From Gemmatimonadota bacterium (lineage in GTDB: Bacteria; Latescibacterota; UBA2968; UBA8231), in contig VXOR01000073.1 of the NCBI GenBank assembly GCA_009840005.1, forward strand, positions 159,130 to 213,736: a stretch of 54,607 nucleotides of DNA. Reading direction: 5' to 3'. The position numbers were made by a program, and so were the translations under genes. Below, in pieces: positions 35,450 to 44,416 of the stretch. How positions within the stretch are numbered: position 1 is the stretch's first letter; the number at the start of each line of letters is the position of its first letter. A model generated the notes under the pieces. That model had not been told where the DNA came from. It saw only the letters and a list, made by a program, of their open reading frames with translations, and ran no database searches.

Positions 35450-35970
35450 AGCTTAATCTCCTCTGCCAACAATACAGGTATGTCCCCCGAGTTGTCATAT
35501 ACTGTCCACTCATCTACCAAATCCCGGTAGATGGCCTCGAAATTGCGCCACCCAGAGTGGAATCGGCGACGAATAACCGACTCCGGCACATCGTGACCAC
35601 CCTCCACTACCCGCTGCCTGACGCGGGCAATTGCCATTTCCGGTGTCGGCAATCGCAGGAAGAACAGCTTTGTCCAGTAGCCCTGTCCCTGCCAGCGAGG
35701 AATCAAGCGGGCATAGCCGCGTCCGCTCAGGGTGGTCTCGAAAGCGAAGTTCTCGCCTCTCCTCGCGTAATCATGGATCATATTCAGCATCAACCTACCT
35801 GCGCGAACAGCGACCAAATCCGGTCGAAACGGACTCAGCCCTGAGGCGATGAGATCCGCGTTTATGAAGATGGGGCAATTCGCTTCGTTTGGTAGAAATT
35901 CGGTGGCAAACGTCGTCTTGCCCGCACCGTTTGGTCCGGCAATGATCAATACTCTCTTAAGGGAGGTCAT
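35446..35970 (-). CDS. Zeta-toxin-like P-loop ATPase (COG4185 type)
   Basis: A 174-aa kinase-like protein with Walker A GPNGAGKT at residues 12-19, then FINADLIASGLSPF and FAFETTLSG, the substrate-side motifs of the zeta-toxin/AAA_33 group. Family members can phosphorylate small molecules and act as toxins, but many chromosomal ones are of unknown function. ATG 35970 is used; a GTG six codons earlier is possible. Coupled to the 71-aa gene. Confidence 0.8.
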   Translation of the reverse strand: MTSLKRVLIIAGPNGAGKTTFATEFLPNEANCPIFINADLIASGLSPFRPDLVAVRAGRLMLNMIHDYARRGENFAFETTLSGRGYARLIPRWQGQGYWTKLFFLRLPTPEMAIARVRQRVVEGGHDVPESVIRRRFHSGWRNFEAIYRDLVDEWTVYDNSGDIPVLLAEEIKL

Positions 35971-36124
35971 GGCCCTACTTTTCGGCACGCTCTGCTGTGT
36001 CCTGCATCATCTCCCACATCACTTTGAATCCTTACAATAGCCGAAATGGACCACCTACTCTGCGTCAACAGAGTCTGCTCAGAGGGCCGTAGATCGCCGT
36101 TGATCGCGAAGACGAGAATATGTG

Positions 36125-36349
36125 TCAAGATTGAGCATCTGCATCCCAGCGGACGCCGGTCGTGAGGAGGTCACCCCGGATTTTGATCTTGTGTCGTAGG
36201 CTGCCGATCAGGTCGGCGTCTTGCTGATCGCAGGGAACGACTCGGGCTATTGGCTTACCGTGCTTGGTGATGACCAACCCATCGGCATCAAGCTTGTCGA
36301 GCAAGGCCAAGCACTGCTCCTTGAATTTTGCGGCTCCAATCGTCTTCAT
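36125..36349 (-). CDS. Phd/YefM-family antitoxin, no visible toxin partner
   Basis: A 74-aa protein (MKTIGAAKFKEQCLALLDKL, LVITKHGKPIARVVP), a clear Phd/YefM DNA-binding antitoxin. GGAGGAG lies 4 bp before the ATG. The 136 bp downstream hold no PIN-domain gene, which would be the usual partner, so it appears orphaned. It separates the helicase from the zeta-toxin genes. Confidence 0.8.
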   Translation of the reverse strand: MKTIGAAKFKEQCLALLDKLDADGLVITKHGKPIARVVPCDQQDADLIGSLRHKIKIRGDLLTTGVRWDADAQS

Positions 36350-36458
36350 ATTGCTCCTCCGTCTAAAATGTCCACATCCTCAAAACTAACCAGTCGGCCA
36401 ACCTGTGCCGACAAGACCGCTTACCTCACAATTTCCCCTATGAGTTTGATTCGTGCAA

Positions 36459-39400
36459 TCACTCGGCTGCCTCTATAACATCCCCTAAGTTGATAATGTA
36501 GGCGATAGACTCGCGGCTCCTGACGAGCAGCTTGGCAAACGGATCGCGCACCCGCATCAAACGCGGGTGAGACGTGGCGCAGTCAAAGACCACGTAGAGC
36601 CAGTATTCGTCGCGGAGATTGCAAGCCTTGGCCCATTCATTATCACTCATTTCAATGCCGCCGGTACCGGCCCGTCCCTTGACTTCTATGGCGCGTCGTT
36701 CCCCTTCGGCACGGCGGGAAAGCAGATCAAAGCCCGGCCAATCGGTTAGCCCAGCGCGCCGCGCCAATTCGGGCCGCGAAACATCCTGTACCTCAGCGCC
36801 GAAGCGCTTCTCGTAATCGGTAGCCATCTCCACGGCAATGGCTTCGACATCGGCATCGTAGCGCTCGGCCTCCTCGGAATCCTGGGCCGGCACCACGAGG
36901 GCGTGAACGAGGAACTTGGTCTCACCGGCTTGGATAAGATCTGGTTCGACTTGTAGTTCGGCGAGGCGATGATTGCGAGAAGCCGTCAAGCTCCGCTGCC
37001 GTTCCTTGACCTTGGAGAATTCCCCTTGGGCGCGGCGATTACCATCGCGGACCATTTTGCTAAGGTGGGATCGGAAGGCAGCGAGTTCGGCAGCCTGAAA
37101 GTCGAATCCGCGATTGACGAACTCCAAGCGGGCGGGCAGATCATCGAGGCGGCGCTGGCGATGGGCTTGTACGACGCGCTCGCTCACGTCCTCGCGGATG
37201 AACTGGGCAGCATCAGCGACCATGTCGCGAGCTAAGGTAGCCAGTGGCACCCGGCTCGGCGCGAAGCCGTGGGCACCTCTGAGCAGCAGTAGATGCTCGA
37301 CCGGACATTCCTCTACCGTGCCGTCGCTCGATTGGCGTAGCCCGATCAGGCGCGATTCGAGGGGCTGCGGGACGATCGGTCCTGCGTTGTCTTGGCTATG
37401 CTGTTCGACGGAAATCAGTGCGATATGGAATAGATATGCCTCGGTCGCATAAGGGTCGGTGAACACGGCCCCCTTGAGCCCGTCGCGCCCGAAGCGACTC
37501 AAGATCGTGGCTGAGAGGCCGTCGAACACCGGCTCGCCGGGGTGCATCCAGACGGCGTCCTCGTGGCTCGCTGGCTTGTACACCGTCAGCCGCTCGCGCG
37601 CTTCCTCGGAATAGACCTCAAGTGCGGGCAACAGAGCATCGGCAGCGCGGGGCCGAGCGGGCACCAGCGCAAACGTGGCTTCTGGGTCGCCCTCGATGCG
37701 CAAGTCGAGCAGCGGCGCGGCTCGCTCTACAAAACGGCGCACGTACCCAGGCAGTAGTCGGCGATAGTTTTCCTGCTCTGCCTCGTCGTTGAGATGCGCC
37801 AGTCGTTGGCGCACCTCGCCGCCTTCTCCAAAGATCACGCGCTCTCGCTCCGCAAGAGCTTGGACTTGTTGCTCCGTAAGGTCGCCCTCCAAGCGCTCGG
37901 CAACGGCGTTGGCATCTTCAGTGACCGCCTGCTCCAGATAGTCTCGCATGGACAGCCCCGTAAACAGCCGGCCCACCACGTCGAACACCTTGTCCGATTG
38001 GAGCTGGCGACGGATCGCTTCGAGCTTGTCGAGTAGGGTCTTCAGCACTCGCCCTTCGCGTGTACCTCCGGCCACTAGATTGACGATGACCACTGGATCG
38101 TGTTTCTGGCCGTAGCGATGGATGCGGCCCATCCGCTGTTCGAGCCGCGCCGGGTTCCAAGGGATGTCGTAGTTCACCATCAGCCAGCAGAATTGCAGAT
38201 TGATCCCTTCGCCAGCGGCATCGGTGGCCACTAGGTAGTTAGCCCCGCCTTCCGCTGCCGGTCGGCGGAAAAACTCGACTTGGCGCTCGCGCTCTTGGTA
38301 GGGCAGGCCGCCGTGGATCAGAGCAACTTGACCGGTAAAGCCGAGCCCTTCGAGCCGACGGACCAAAAACTCCGCAGTGTCGCGGTGTTCGGTAAAGATG
38401 ATGAACTTCTCGTCGAGGTATTGCGGATCGCTGAGTACCTCGCGCAATTTCTCAAACTTGGATTCCTCGCTGGTCTTGAACAGGTCCCGAGTCTTATTGA
38501 GCAGTACTTCGACCGTACGACGCTCTACTTCTAGTTCGCTGAGGGTGACCGCGATGGTGCCGCTTAGGGCCTTGTCTTCAAACTCCTCGTGTTGCTCGCC
38601 TCCGTCCTCGCTTGCAGTCTCTTCATCGGCGGTCTGCGTTTCAAAGACATCGTTGAGCTTGTCCAAGCCTCGTTGCTGGCGAATGAGTTGTTCCTCGATG
38701 AGCCGCCCGTTCCGAATGTCGTCGATCAGCCCTGCAATCTTCTCTTGGCGACGCTCGAAGGAGCACATAAGGGCGTAGGTAGAGCTGGCAAGACGCCGCT
38801 GGAAGACGCTCATCGCCAAGCGGGCAGCGGAGCGGTTCAACACTCCGGCGCGGTTGTAGTAATACCGGATGTATTCGGTCGTCTCGTCGTAGAGCTCCTG
38901 TTCGCTCTGTGGCCCCTGCGAGAGCTCATAGCTCAGGGTGGCGCAGTTTCGCTGTGGATACAGAGGAGAACCATCGAAGCGGACCATCTCTTCCTTGGTC
39001 CGGCGGATGAAATGCCTCTCCCGAGATTCGCGGGGAAAATCATCGAAAGCGTCGTAGGTCGAGAGCGCGTCCGGCAGCAGCAGACGCCACAGGAAGTAAT
39101 AGGAATAATTCTTGCCCATGTGCGGCGTGGCTGTCAGCAACAGCAGGTGTTGGGCCGACCAAGGAAGCTCCCAGTGCTCATCCTCTACCTCGGCACCGGC
39201 TAGGGCTTCCGCCAGCTTGTACCGATCCGTCTTGTGCACCCGAAAATCCGGCTGGCGATTCGCAGACAGCTTGTGCGCTTCGTCGAAGACGACGAGGTCG
39301 TAGGCATCAGTTTGCGGGTCTTTGAGGTGGCCAAACATGCGTTCCCCGGCCAAGGTGTCGATGCTGACGATTACTTGGTCGCTCTCTGGACCGAGGAAGG

Positions 39401-39815
39401 GATTGCCGTCGCGTGCGTCTTCGCCGCTGACGATGCGGAATGGCAGGCGGAACAGGGTGCACATTTCTCGCTCCCAGTTGCCGACCAAGCCAGCCGGCGG
39501 CACGATGAGCACGCGACGGATGAGGCGGCGAGACAGCATCTCGCGCACATATAAGCCCGTCATGATGGTCTTGCCGGCCCCTGCGTCATCGGCCAGCAAG
39601 AATCGCAGGGGGGCTTGTTGCAGCATTTGCTCGTACACGGCAATACGCTGATGCGGAAGCGGGTCAATTAGCGAGGTTTCTGCGGCGAACGCGGAATTAA
39701 AAAGGTGTCCATAGGCGAGACGATGCGCCTCAGCGACGGCTGAGACCGCATCCGGATCGGCAGAGAAGTCCATGCTCGGTCCCTCGGAAACCGTTTCTGC
39801 TATACCGGATGACAT
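36459..39815 (-). CDS. SNF2-family helicase with DUF3883-like C-terminus
   Basis: A 1118-aa DNA/RNA translocase. Motif I DDAGAGKT (GAGKT 79-83), motif II FDEAH (DEAH 178-181), motif III TATPH, helicase-C motifs AGEGINLQFCW and MGRIHRYGQ. A long coiled region follows. The C-terminal 150 residues resemble DUF3883, an endonuclease-like fold (YEKRFGAEV, FDLLSRRA, RAIEVKGRAGTGGIEMS, with E-x-K in IEVKG). Its type resembles helicases of type-3 BREX-like and other DNA-modification defence systems. The start at 39815 lies 3 bp after the permease stop with GAAGGAA inside the permease gene; an ATG 14 codons later is an alternative. First gene of the island. Confidence 0.85.
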   Translation of the reverse strand: MSSGIAETVSEGPSMDFSADPDAVSAVAEAHRLAYGHLFNSAFAAETSLIDPLPHQRIAVYEQMLQQAPLRFLLADDAGAGKTIMTGLYVREMLSRRLIRRVLIVPPAGLVGNWEREMCTLFRLPFRIVSGEDARDGNPFLGPESDQVIVSIDTLAGERMFGHLKDPQTDAYDLVVFDEAHKLSANRQPDFRVHKTDRYKLAEALAGAEVEDEHWELPWSAQHLLLLTATPHMGKNYSYYFLWRLLLPDALSTYDAFDDFPRESRERHFIRRTKEEMVRFDGSPLYPQRNCATLSYELSQGPQSEQELYDETTEYIRYYYNRAGVLNRSAARLAMSVFQRRLASSTYALMCSFERRQEKIAGLIDDIRNGRLIEEQLIRQQRGLDKLNDVFETQTADEETASEDGGEQHEEFEDKALSGTIAVTLSELEVERRTVEVLLNKTRDLFKTSEESKFEKLREVLSDPQYLDEKFIIFTEHRDTAEFLVRRLEGLGFTGQVALIHGGLPYQERERQVEFFRRPAAEGGANYLVATDAAGEGINLQFCWLMVNYDIPWNPARLEQRMGRIHRYGQKHDPVVIVNLVAGGTREGRVLKTLLDKLEAIRRQLQSDKVFDVVGRLFTGLSMRDYLEQAVTEDANAVAERLEGDLTEQQVQALAERERVIFGEGGEVRQRLAHLNDEAEQENYRRLLPGYVRRFVERAAPLLDLRIEGDPEATFALVPARPRAADALLPALEVYSEEARERLTVYKPASHEDAVWMHPGEPVFDGLSATILSRFGRDGLKGAVFTDPYATEAYLFHIALISVEQHSQDNAGPIVPQPLESRLIGLRQSSDGTVEECPVEHLLLLRGAHGFAPSRVPLATLARDMVADAAQFIREDVSERVVQAHRQRRLDDLPARLEFVNRGFDFQAAELAAFRSHLSKMVRDGNRRAQGEFSKVKERQRSLTASRNHRLAELQVEPDLIQAGETKFLVHALVVPAQDSEEAERYDADVEAIAVEMATDYEKRFGAEVQDVSRPELARRAGLTDWPGFDLLSRRAEGERRAIEVKGRAGTGGIEMSDNEWAKACNLRDEYWLYVVFDCATSHPRLMRVRDPFAKLLVRSRESIAYIINLGDVIEAAE

Positions 39816-39818
39816 GCG

Positions 39819-40634
39819 CTATTCCTTCACCGCACCAGCCGTCAGCCCCTGCGTGAAAAATCGTTGGGTGAAGAGAAAAAACAGCACCGTCGGCACCAAG
39901 GCGATGATCGAGGCCGCTGAAATATAGCGCCAGTTGACGCCGAAGACGCCTTGGAGACTGGCCAGCCCCAATTGCAGGGTGTACAACTCGCGGCTTTTGA
40001 GCACCACGAGCGGCCACAGGAAGTCGTTCCACTGGGCGACGAATGTGAACGCTGCCTGCGCGGCGAGGGCTGGTTTGACGAGGGGCATCATAATGCGCGC
40101 ATAGATGGTAAAAGGGCCGCAGCCGTCGATGCGCGCGGCGTCTTCTAAGTCGGTGGGAATGGTGGTGAAGGCTTGGCGCAGGAGGAAGATGCCAAAGGCG
40201 TTGACCGCCACCGGCAGGATGACGCCAGCGTATGAATCCACGAGGCCGAGCTTCAAGGTGACGATGAAGAGCGGGATTAAGAGGACTTGGAACGGCACCA
40301 TGGTCGTGGCCAGTATGCAGTAGAAAATGGCTTGGCGGCCGCGGAAGTTCATGCGGGCGAGGGCGTAGCCGGCCAGCGAGCAGCACGTCAAGTTGAGTAG
40401 GACCGTGGCGATGGCAATGTAGAAGGTATTGAAGAGGTAGCGCATAAACGGGAGGATGTTCCAGGCCTTGGCGAAGTTGCCCCAGACGATGGGGTCGGGA
40501 ATCCACTGCGGCGGATGGGCGAACAGATCGGCTGACTCGGCTTTGAGCGCAGTGGATAGCAGCCAGGCGAAGGGGGCTAGCAAGACCGCGCCAACCGCGC
40601 ACAGGATCGCGTAGAGCAGAATGCGCTGGACCAT
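39819..40634 (-). CDS. Sugar ABC transporter permease, MalG type
   Basis: A 271-aa inner-membrane protein with six predicted helices and the EAA loop EDAARIDGCGPFTIYARIMMP that docks the ATPase. It matches the second permease of CUT1 carbohydrate importers. It starts 1 bp after the stop of the MalF-type gene and is followed within 3 bp by the helicase. No ATPase subunit gene is present in the window, so a shared MsmK-like ATPase elsewhere is likely. Confidence 0.9.
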   Translation of the reverse strand: MVQRILLYAILCAVGAVLLAPFAWLLSTALKAESADLFAHPPQWIPDPIVWGNFAKAWNILPFMRYLFNTFYIAIATVLLNLTCCSLAGYALARMNFRGRQAIFYCILATTMVPFQVLLIPLFIVTLKLGLVDSYAGVILPVAVNAFGIFLLRQAFTTIPTDLEDAARIDGCGPFTIYARIMMPLVKPALAAQAAFTFVAQWNDFLWPLVVLKSRELYTLQLGLASLQGVFGVNWRYISAASIIALVPTVLFFLFTQRFFTQGLTAGAVKE

Positions 40635-40635
40635 C

Positions 40636-41556
40636 TCAGTCTCCTCGGCCGGCGATGCGAAAGTTGAGCAGGGCGAAGATTAGTATAACGACTAGCAAGC
40701 ACAGCGAGACGGCTGCCGCGTACCCTACTTCGAGGTATTTGAACCCGAGCGTGTAGATGTAATAGGCCAATAGGTTGGTGCGGTGGAAGGGGCCGCCGCC
40801 GGTCATCACGTACACTTCGCCGAAGGTGCGCAAGGCGGCGATGGTGGCGATGATGGAGACCACGAGCGTGTAGGGCTTGATCGTCGGGATGATGACATGG
40901 CGCACGACCTGCCACCAACCGGCTCCATCGACGCGGGCGGCTTCTTTGAGCTGGGCTGGGATGCCCTGCAAGCCGGCCAGATAGATAATCATGTAATACG
41001 GCGCAGCCTTCCACACGGTGACCATGGCCACGGCAAACAGGGCAATCGCTGGCTCGGTCAACCACGCAGCTTGAGTCTCCACGCCCAAGAGGCCCAAGAA
41101 TGCCTCGGGGACGCCGCGCACATCGGCCAGCCACGACGGGCCGCTGACGCCCAGCCCCTTGAGGAAGGCGTTGAGCAGGCCGTCGGCATTGTACAGCCAC
41201 TTCCAGACGATGCCAGCGACGACGATGGAGGTGACGACCGGAATGTAGTACAGAGTGCGAAACACCTTGATCAGCCGCAGGGAGTTGTCGAGCAGCAGCG
41301 CCATGAAAAACGAGAGCACGACGAGTGCTGGCACAACGATGATTGCGTAGAGCAAGGTATTGGCCAAAACCCGCCAGAACAGCTCGTCGCCCCAAGCGCG
41401 GTGGAAGTTGTCGAGGCCGACGAAGGTGGGCGGCGAGAAGATGTTGTAGCGGTGCAGGCTGAGATAGAGCGTGTCGAGCAAGGGATAGGCGAAGAACACG
41501 ACTAGGAGCAACAGCCCGGGGGCGACGAAAAAATAAGGTGCGTAGCGTCCGTACAT
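40636..41556 (-). CDS. Sugar ABC transporter permease, MalF type
   Basis: A 306-aa inner-membrane protein (RYAPYFFVAPGLLLLVVFFAYP at the start, six or seven helices, EAA loop KEAARVDGAGWWQVVRHVIIP). First permease of a CUT1 importer. ATG 41556 is chosen because the family begins there; the open frame upstream translates only palindromic intergenic repeats. No good ribosome-binding site is visible. Confidence 0.85.
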   Translation of the reverse strand: MYGRYAPYFFVAPGLLLLVVFFAYPLLDTLYLSLHRYNIFSPPTFVGLDNFHRAWGDELFWRVLANTLLYAIIVVPALVVLSFFMALLLDNSLRLIKVFRTLYYIPVVTSIVVAGIVWKWLYNADGLLNAFLKGLGVSGPSWLADVRGVPEAFLGLLGVETQAAWLTEPAIALFAVAMVTVWKAAPYYMIIYLAGLQGIPAQLKEAARVDGAGWWQVVRHVIIPTIKPYTLVVSIIATIAALRTFGEVYVMTGGGPFHRTNLLAYYIYTLGFKYLEVGYAAAVSLCLLVVILIFALLNFRIAGRGD

Positions 41557-41590
41557 GGTCAATTGCGAATTGGATCGGGTTGGCGACTCA

Positions 41591-41735
41591 GTAACTGATG
41601 TTACGCATTGTAGGGGCAACCCTTGTGGTTGCCCTCCAGAATCCCACCGGCTGAATGCGTCGTGTTGCTTGGGCGCCCACAAGGGACGCCCCTACACCGA
41701 CCGGTTCGGCGCAGATGCGTAACGTCAGTCAGTAA
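41591..41735. repeat. Composite palindromic element (MITE-like)
   Basis: Outer arms GTAACTGATGTTACGCAT (41591-41608) and its diverged reverse complement (41715-41735) enclose two GTAGGGGC-family palindromes: 41609-41637 (arms AGGGGCAACC and GGTTGCCCT) and 41668-41697 in the opposite orientation. The element fills most of the 197-bp gap between the solute-binding-protein and permease genes. It has no coding capacity. Confidence 0.7.
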
Positions 41736-41753
41736 TAAGGTCATGATTTGGTC

Positions 41754-43007
41754 TCAATGGAAGCGCGACAGGTGGTTCCACTTGGATTCGATGCGGCTCA
41801 GGGCCGCGTCCGCGCTTTGCTGGCCGGCCAATGCCTTGGCGAATTCCTCGTGGAGGATGTCCTCCATCCGGCTCCAGCCTTTGACGTCGGGCGGGGCCAT
41901 GACAAAGGAGTGGGCGATGTCGGCGGCGGAAAGCTGGTTGGCGGCGTCGGCTAGCGTGGCGGGTTGGCGGCGGAAGTAGGGGTCGGCGGCTGCTTCTACG
42001 GTCGAAGGCAAGATGGCGACGCGGCGGCAGAATGCGAGTTGGTTGGCGTCGTTGGTGACAAATAGCCCGAAGTCAACGGCTTGCTCTACGTGGGGCGAGG
42101 CTTTGGGCACGACCAAGACTTGGCTGGTGGCCGGCACTTGGCCGAGGCGGCCGCGCGGCATGGGTGCTGGTACTGCCTTTTTGGCAAAGGAGTCGTCGAA
42201 GTAGCGGGTGATCCAGCCGCCGGAAAAGGGCAACATGGCCGCACGGCCTTCAATGAACCAATTGACCTCGTCGCGGTGGGAGGCGGCGAGGGCTTCGGGC
42301 GGAATGATCTCCTGCTGATAGGCGTCGATCCACTGCTGGAAGATGGCCTTGGCCTCGGGGTGGTTGATACGGGTGCGGCGGGCGTTGGGAACGAACAGCG
42401 GCCAGAACCCGTCTAGGCGTAACAGGGCCCAAGGTGGAGCTACGAGCGAGGGATGTAGCCGCCAAGAAACGCCGTATTTGCCGGTGCGCTCGCGGATTTG
42501 GCGGCCCATGGCGAGCATTTCGTCGATGGTGGTCGGCGGGCGCTCGGGGTTGAGGCCGGCTTGGGCGAAGAGGTCTTTGTTGTACCAGAGCATGGTGACG
42601 CCGACGTACCAGGGAATGGCGTAGTTGCTGCCTTGGAAGTAGCCGATGCCGCGCCAGAAGTTTTCGAGCCGTTTGGCCTTTTCGGCGGGTGCGACTGCCT
42701 CGTCCATGTTGACGAGGATGTCGTATTGCAGGAAGCGGGGCAGGTCGTAGATGTTGGCCAAGTCTGGGGGCGCGTCGCCGACCAAGGCGGCGAGGAACTT
42801 CTCGGCCACTTCGCCGCCGCTGACATCGACCCACTTGACTTTTACGCCGGGATGCGCCTGCTCGTACTCGGCGATCATGCCCAAGATGTAGTCGGCGAAT
42901 GCATCGCCAAGGGCAATGGTCCAGAACTCGAGGGTGATGGTAGCGTCTTGGCGCGGCTCAGGGGCGCAGGACGAAAGGACGAGGAGGAGCGCAAGGGCTA
43001 ATGGCAT
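41754..43007 (-). CDS. Extracellular solute-binding lipoprotein of a sugar ABC importer
   Basis: A 417-aa family-1 substrate-binding protein. The signal MPLALALLLVLSSC gives a lipobox with Cys14. Family features include LEFWTIALGDAF, EYEQAHPGVKVKWVDV, GDAPPDLANIYDL and the late GRAAMLPFSGGW segment. It captures a sugar or similar ligand in the periplasm for the two permeases encoded downstream. An overlapping promoter candidate lies at 43089-43116. A GAATTAGGAATTACG repeat is directly upstream of the ATG. Confidence 0.9.
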   Translation of the reverse strand: MPLALALLLVLSSCAPEPRQDATITLEFWTIALGDAFADYILGMIAEYEQAHPGVKVKWVDVSGGEVAEKFLAALVGDAPPDLANIYDLPRFLQYDILVNMDEAVAPAEKAKRLENFWRGIGYFQGSNYAIPWYVGVTMLWYNKDLFAQAGLNPERPPTTIDEMLAMGRQIRERTGKYGVSWRLHPSLVAPPWALLRLDGFWPLFVPNARRTRINHPEAKAIFQQWIDAYQQEIIPPEALAASHRDEVNWFIEGRAAMLPFSGGWITRYFDDSFAKKAVPAPMPRGRLGQVPATSQVLVVPKASPHVEQAVDFGLFVTNDANQLAFCRRVAILPSTVEAAADPYFRRQPATLADAANQLSAADIAHSFVMAPPDVKGWSRMEDILHEEFAKALAGQQSADAALSRIESKWNHLSRFH

Positions 43008-43088
43008 CGAGAATTAGGAATTACGTGGAGATAAAGGGTGGAGTGCATGGAAGGGTACAGGACCTTGTTCACAGAAATAGAATTAGTC

Positions 43089-43116
43089 ATTATCGCACGG
43101 CACATGCTGTTGACAA
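43089..43116 (-). promoter_or_regulatory. Candidate promoter for the ABC-transporter operon
   Basis: On the minus strand, TTGTCA (43116-43111), a 16-bp spacer and GATAAT (43094-43089), giving a leader of about 75 nt before the solute-binding-protein gene. On the plus strand, TTGACA at 43110-43115 overlaps it back to back and could serve the divergent protease gene, but no good -10 follows. Confidence 0.45.
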
Positions 43117-43168
43117 ACTACGTTTAGGCGCATCTGCAAGCAATGCGCCAATCCCGAAAGGATATTCT

Positions 43169-44365
43169 ATGCGTCTGTTTTTCTTTTTGCTGCTAAGCGC
43201 GGTCTTTTTCGCCTGCGCGGATAATCCGCTCGCGGAGCGAGTGAATGAATTAGAGCAGCGTCTTGCCGAAGTGGAAGCCGCCCAAGAGGAGGACCGGCTG
43301 AGCCTGTTGGCGCGGCTCGATGCCCTCGCGGTGACGGCGGACAATACCGAGGAGATTGTCGTAGTCCGCGCCAAGCTGAACCAGACGACTATTACGCGGA
43401 GAGAATTTGAGGATCTGCAAGAGCGCGTAGAGGAGCTAGAAGGCCAAATTGGAGATTGGAGCGGGGTTGTTCATTCTTTGCAGTACTCCGTGTATGCCGT
43501 ACTTGCTAACATATGGCACGAATCATACAGCGACGATGATTTTTTTGTATTTATGGGCACGGGCTTTGCCGTGGACAGCGAGACGCTAGTCACCAATGGG
43601 CACGTCATAGATGGATTGATTGACTATAGCAACTATATAGAGGACTTCAATCGGACAAATGGAACCGAATGGATTAGTTCGTGGGCAGTGGTGCAAAACC
43701 TGACGACTTCCCTCAGTGATGGATCGAATCTCTTTTATATTGAATACTACTTGCAACATCCTGAATGGGACGGTGATACTAGGTCGCCCGATGTAGGTAC
43801 GCTGGAGATATATGAGGGGTATATTTCGCGGCGCGTTACCTTGGCAACTTCCAGCGCGGCTCGCCGCTTGAGAGTCGGTGCTCCCATAGCGACGTTGGGA
43901 TTTCCCGGCGAACTCCAAGGCGGTGAGTTGTCCGACCTTTTCCCGATTGCCACTTTTAAGAATGGCACGATCAGTGCTTTGCGCCCGCGCTTCCAAGATG
44001 AGCCGTACTCCGCGGCTGACACCTACATCGTCCAGCACAATCTCGACCTGTCCGGCGGCACCAGCGGCAGCCCCATTTTCGACGCCTCGGGTCGAGTGGT
44101 GGCCATCAACAACGCGGGCATTGATGCAGATTTCAGTGGTATGGGTGACGGAGATTGGCCCCGCGTCTCACAATCCGCTCTCGATTTCGGCATCCGCGCC
44201 GACAAAATTCACGAATTGCTCGATCAAGCGGGCGTAGCGGCCAAGCCGACGACGCACACCAATTTCAGCGAATTAGCCAGCCGCTTAGACGGGCGGGACA
44301 TTAGCTCGCTCAACATAGTAACGACGCGAGAGGACTTGGCGGCGCAACTGGCCGGGATGGAGTGA
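43169..44365 (+). CDS. Trypsin-like serine protease lipoprotein with coiled-coil stalk
   Basis: A 398-aa lipoprotein. ATG 43169 is chosen: GAAAGGA lies upstream and the first residues (MRLFFFLLLSAVFFAC) are a lipoprotein signal with Cys16. Residues 20-95 form a coiled coil (LAERVNELEQRLAEVEAAQ, LQERVEELEGQI). The protease core has His145 in TNGHVI, a candidate Asp208 in SPDVGTLEI and Ser299 in SGGTSGSPIF. No PDZ domain is present, unlike DegP. It would act at the cell surface or in the periplasm, held away from the membrane by the stalk. Divergent from the sugar transporter and upstream of a defence-like pair. Confidence 0.85.
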   Translation: MRLFFFLLLSAVFFACADNPLAERVNELEQRLAEVEAAQEEDRLSLLARLDALAVTADNTEEIVVVRAKLNQTTITRREFEDLQERVEELEGQIGDWSGVVHSLQYSVYAVLANIWHESYSDDDFFVFMGTGFAVDSETLVTNGHVIDGLIDYSNYIEDFNRTNGTEWISSWAVVQNLTTSLSDGSNLFYIEYYLQHPEWDGDTRSPDVGTLEIYEGYISRRVTLATSSAARRLRVGAPIATLGFPGELQGGELSDLFPIATFKNGTISALRPRFQDEPYSAADTYIVQHNLDLSGGTSGSPIFDASGRVVAINNAGIDADFSGMGDGDWPRVSQSALDFGIRADKIHELLDQAGVAAKPTTHTNFSELASRLDGRDISSLNIVTTREDLAAQLAGME

Positions 44366-44416
44366 GTTAATACCGTCCTGCCCTACTAAAAGTGCTCACA
44401 GAGGTAAGTAAAAACT

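Noticed and set aside
17953..39815. Calling the island a complete BREX or DISARM system
   Set aside because: No PglZ, BrxL or DrmB-like gene was seen; only the methylase and helicase types are shared.
43110..43138. Plus-strand sigma70 promoter for the protease gene
   Set aside because: TTGACA is present but the hexamer 17 bp on (TCTGCA) is a poor -10; the minus-strand promoter at the same site is better.
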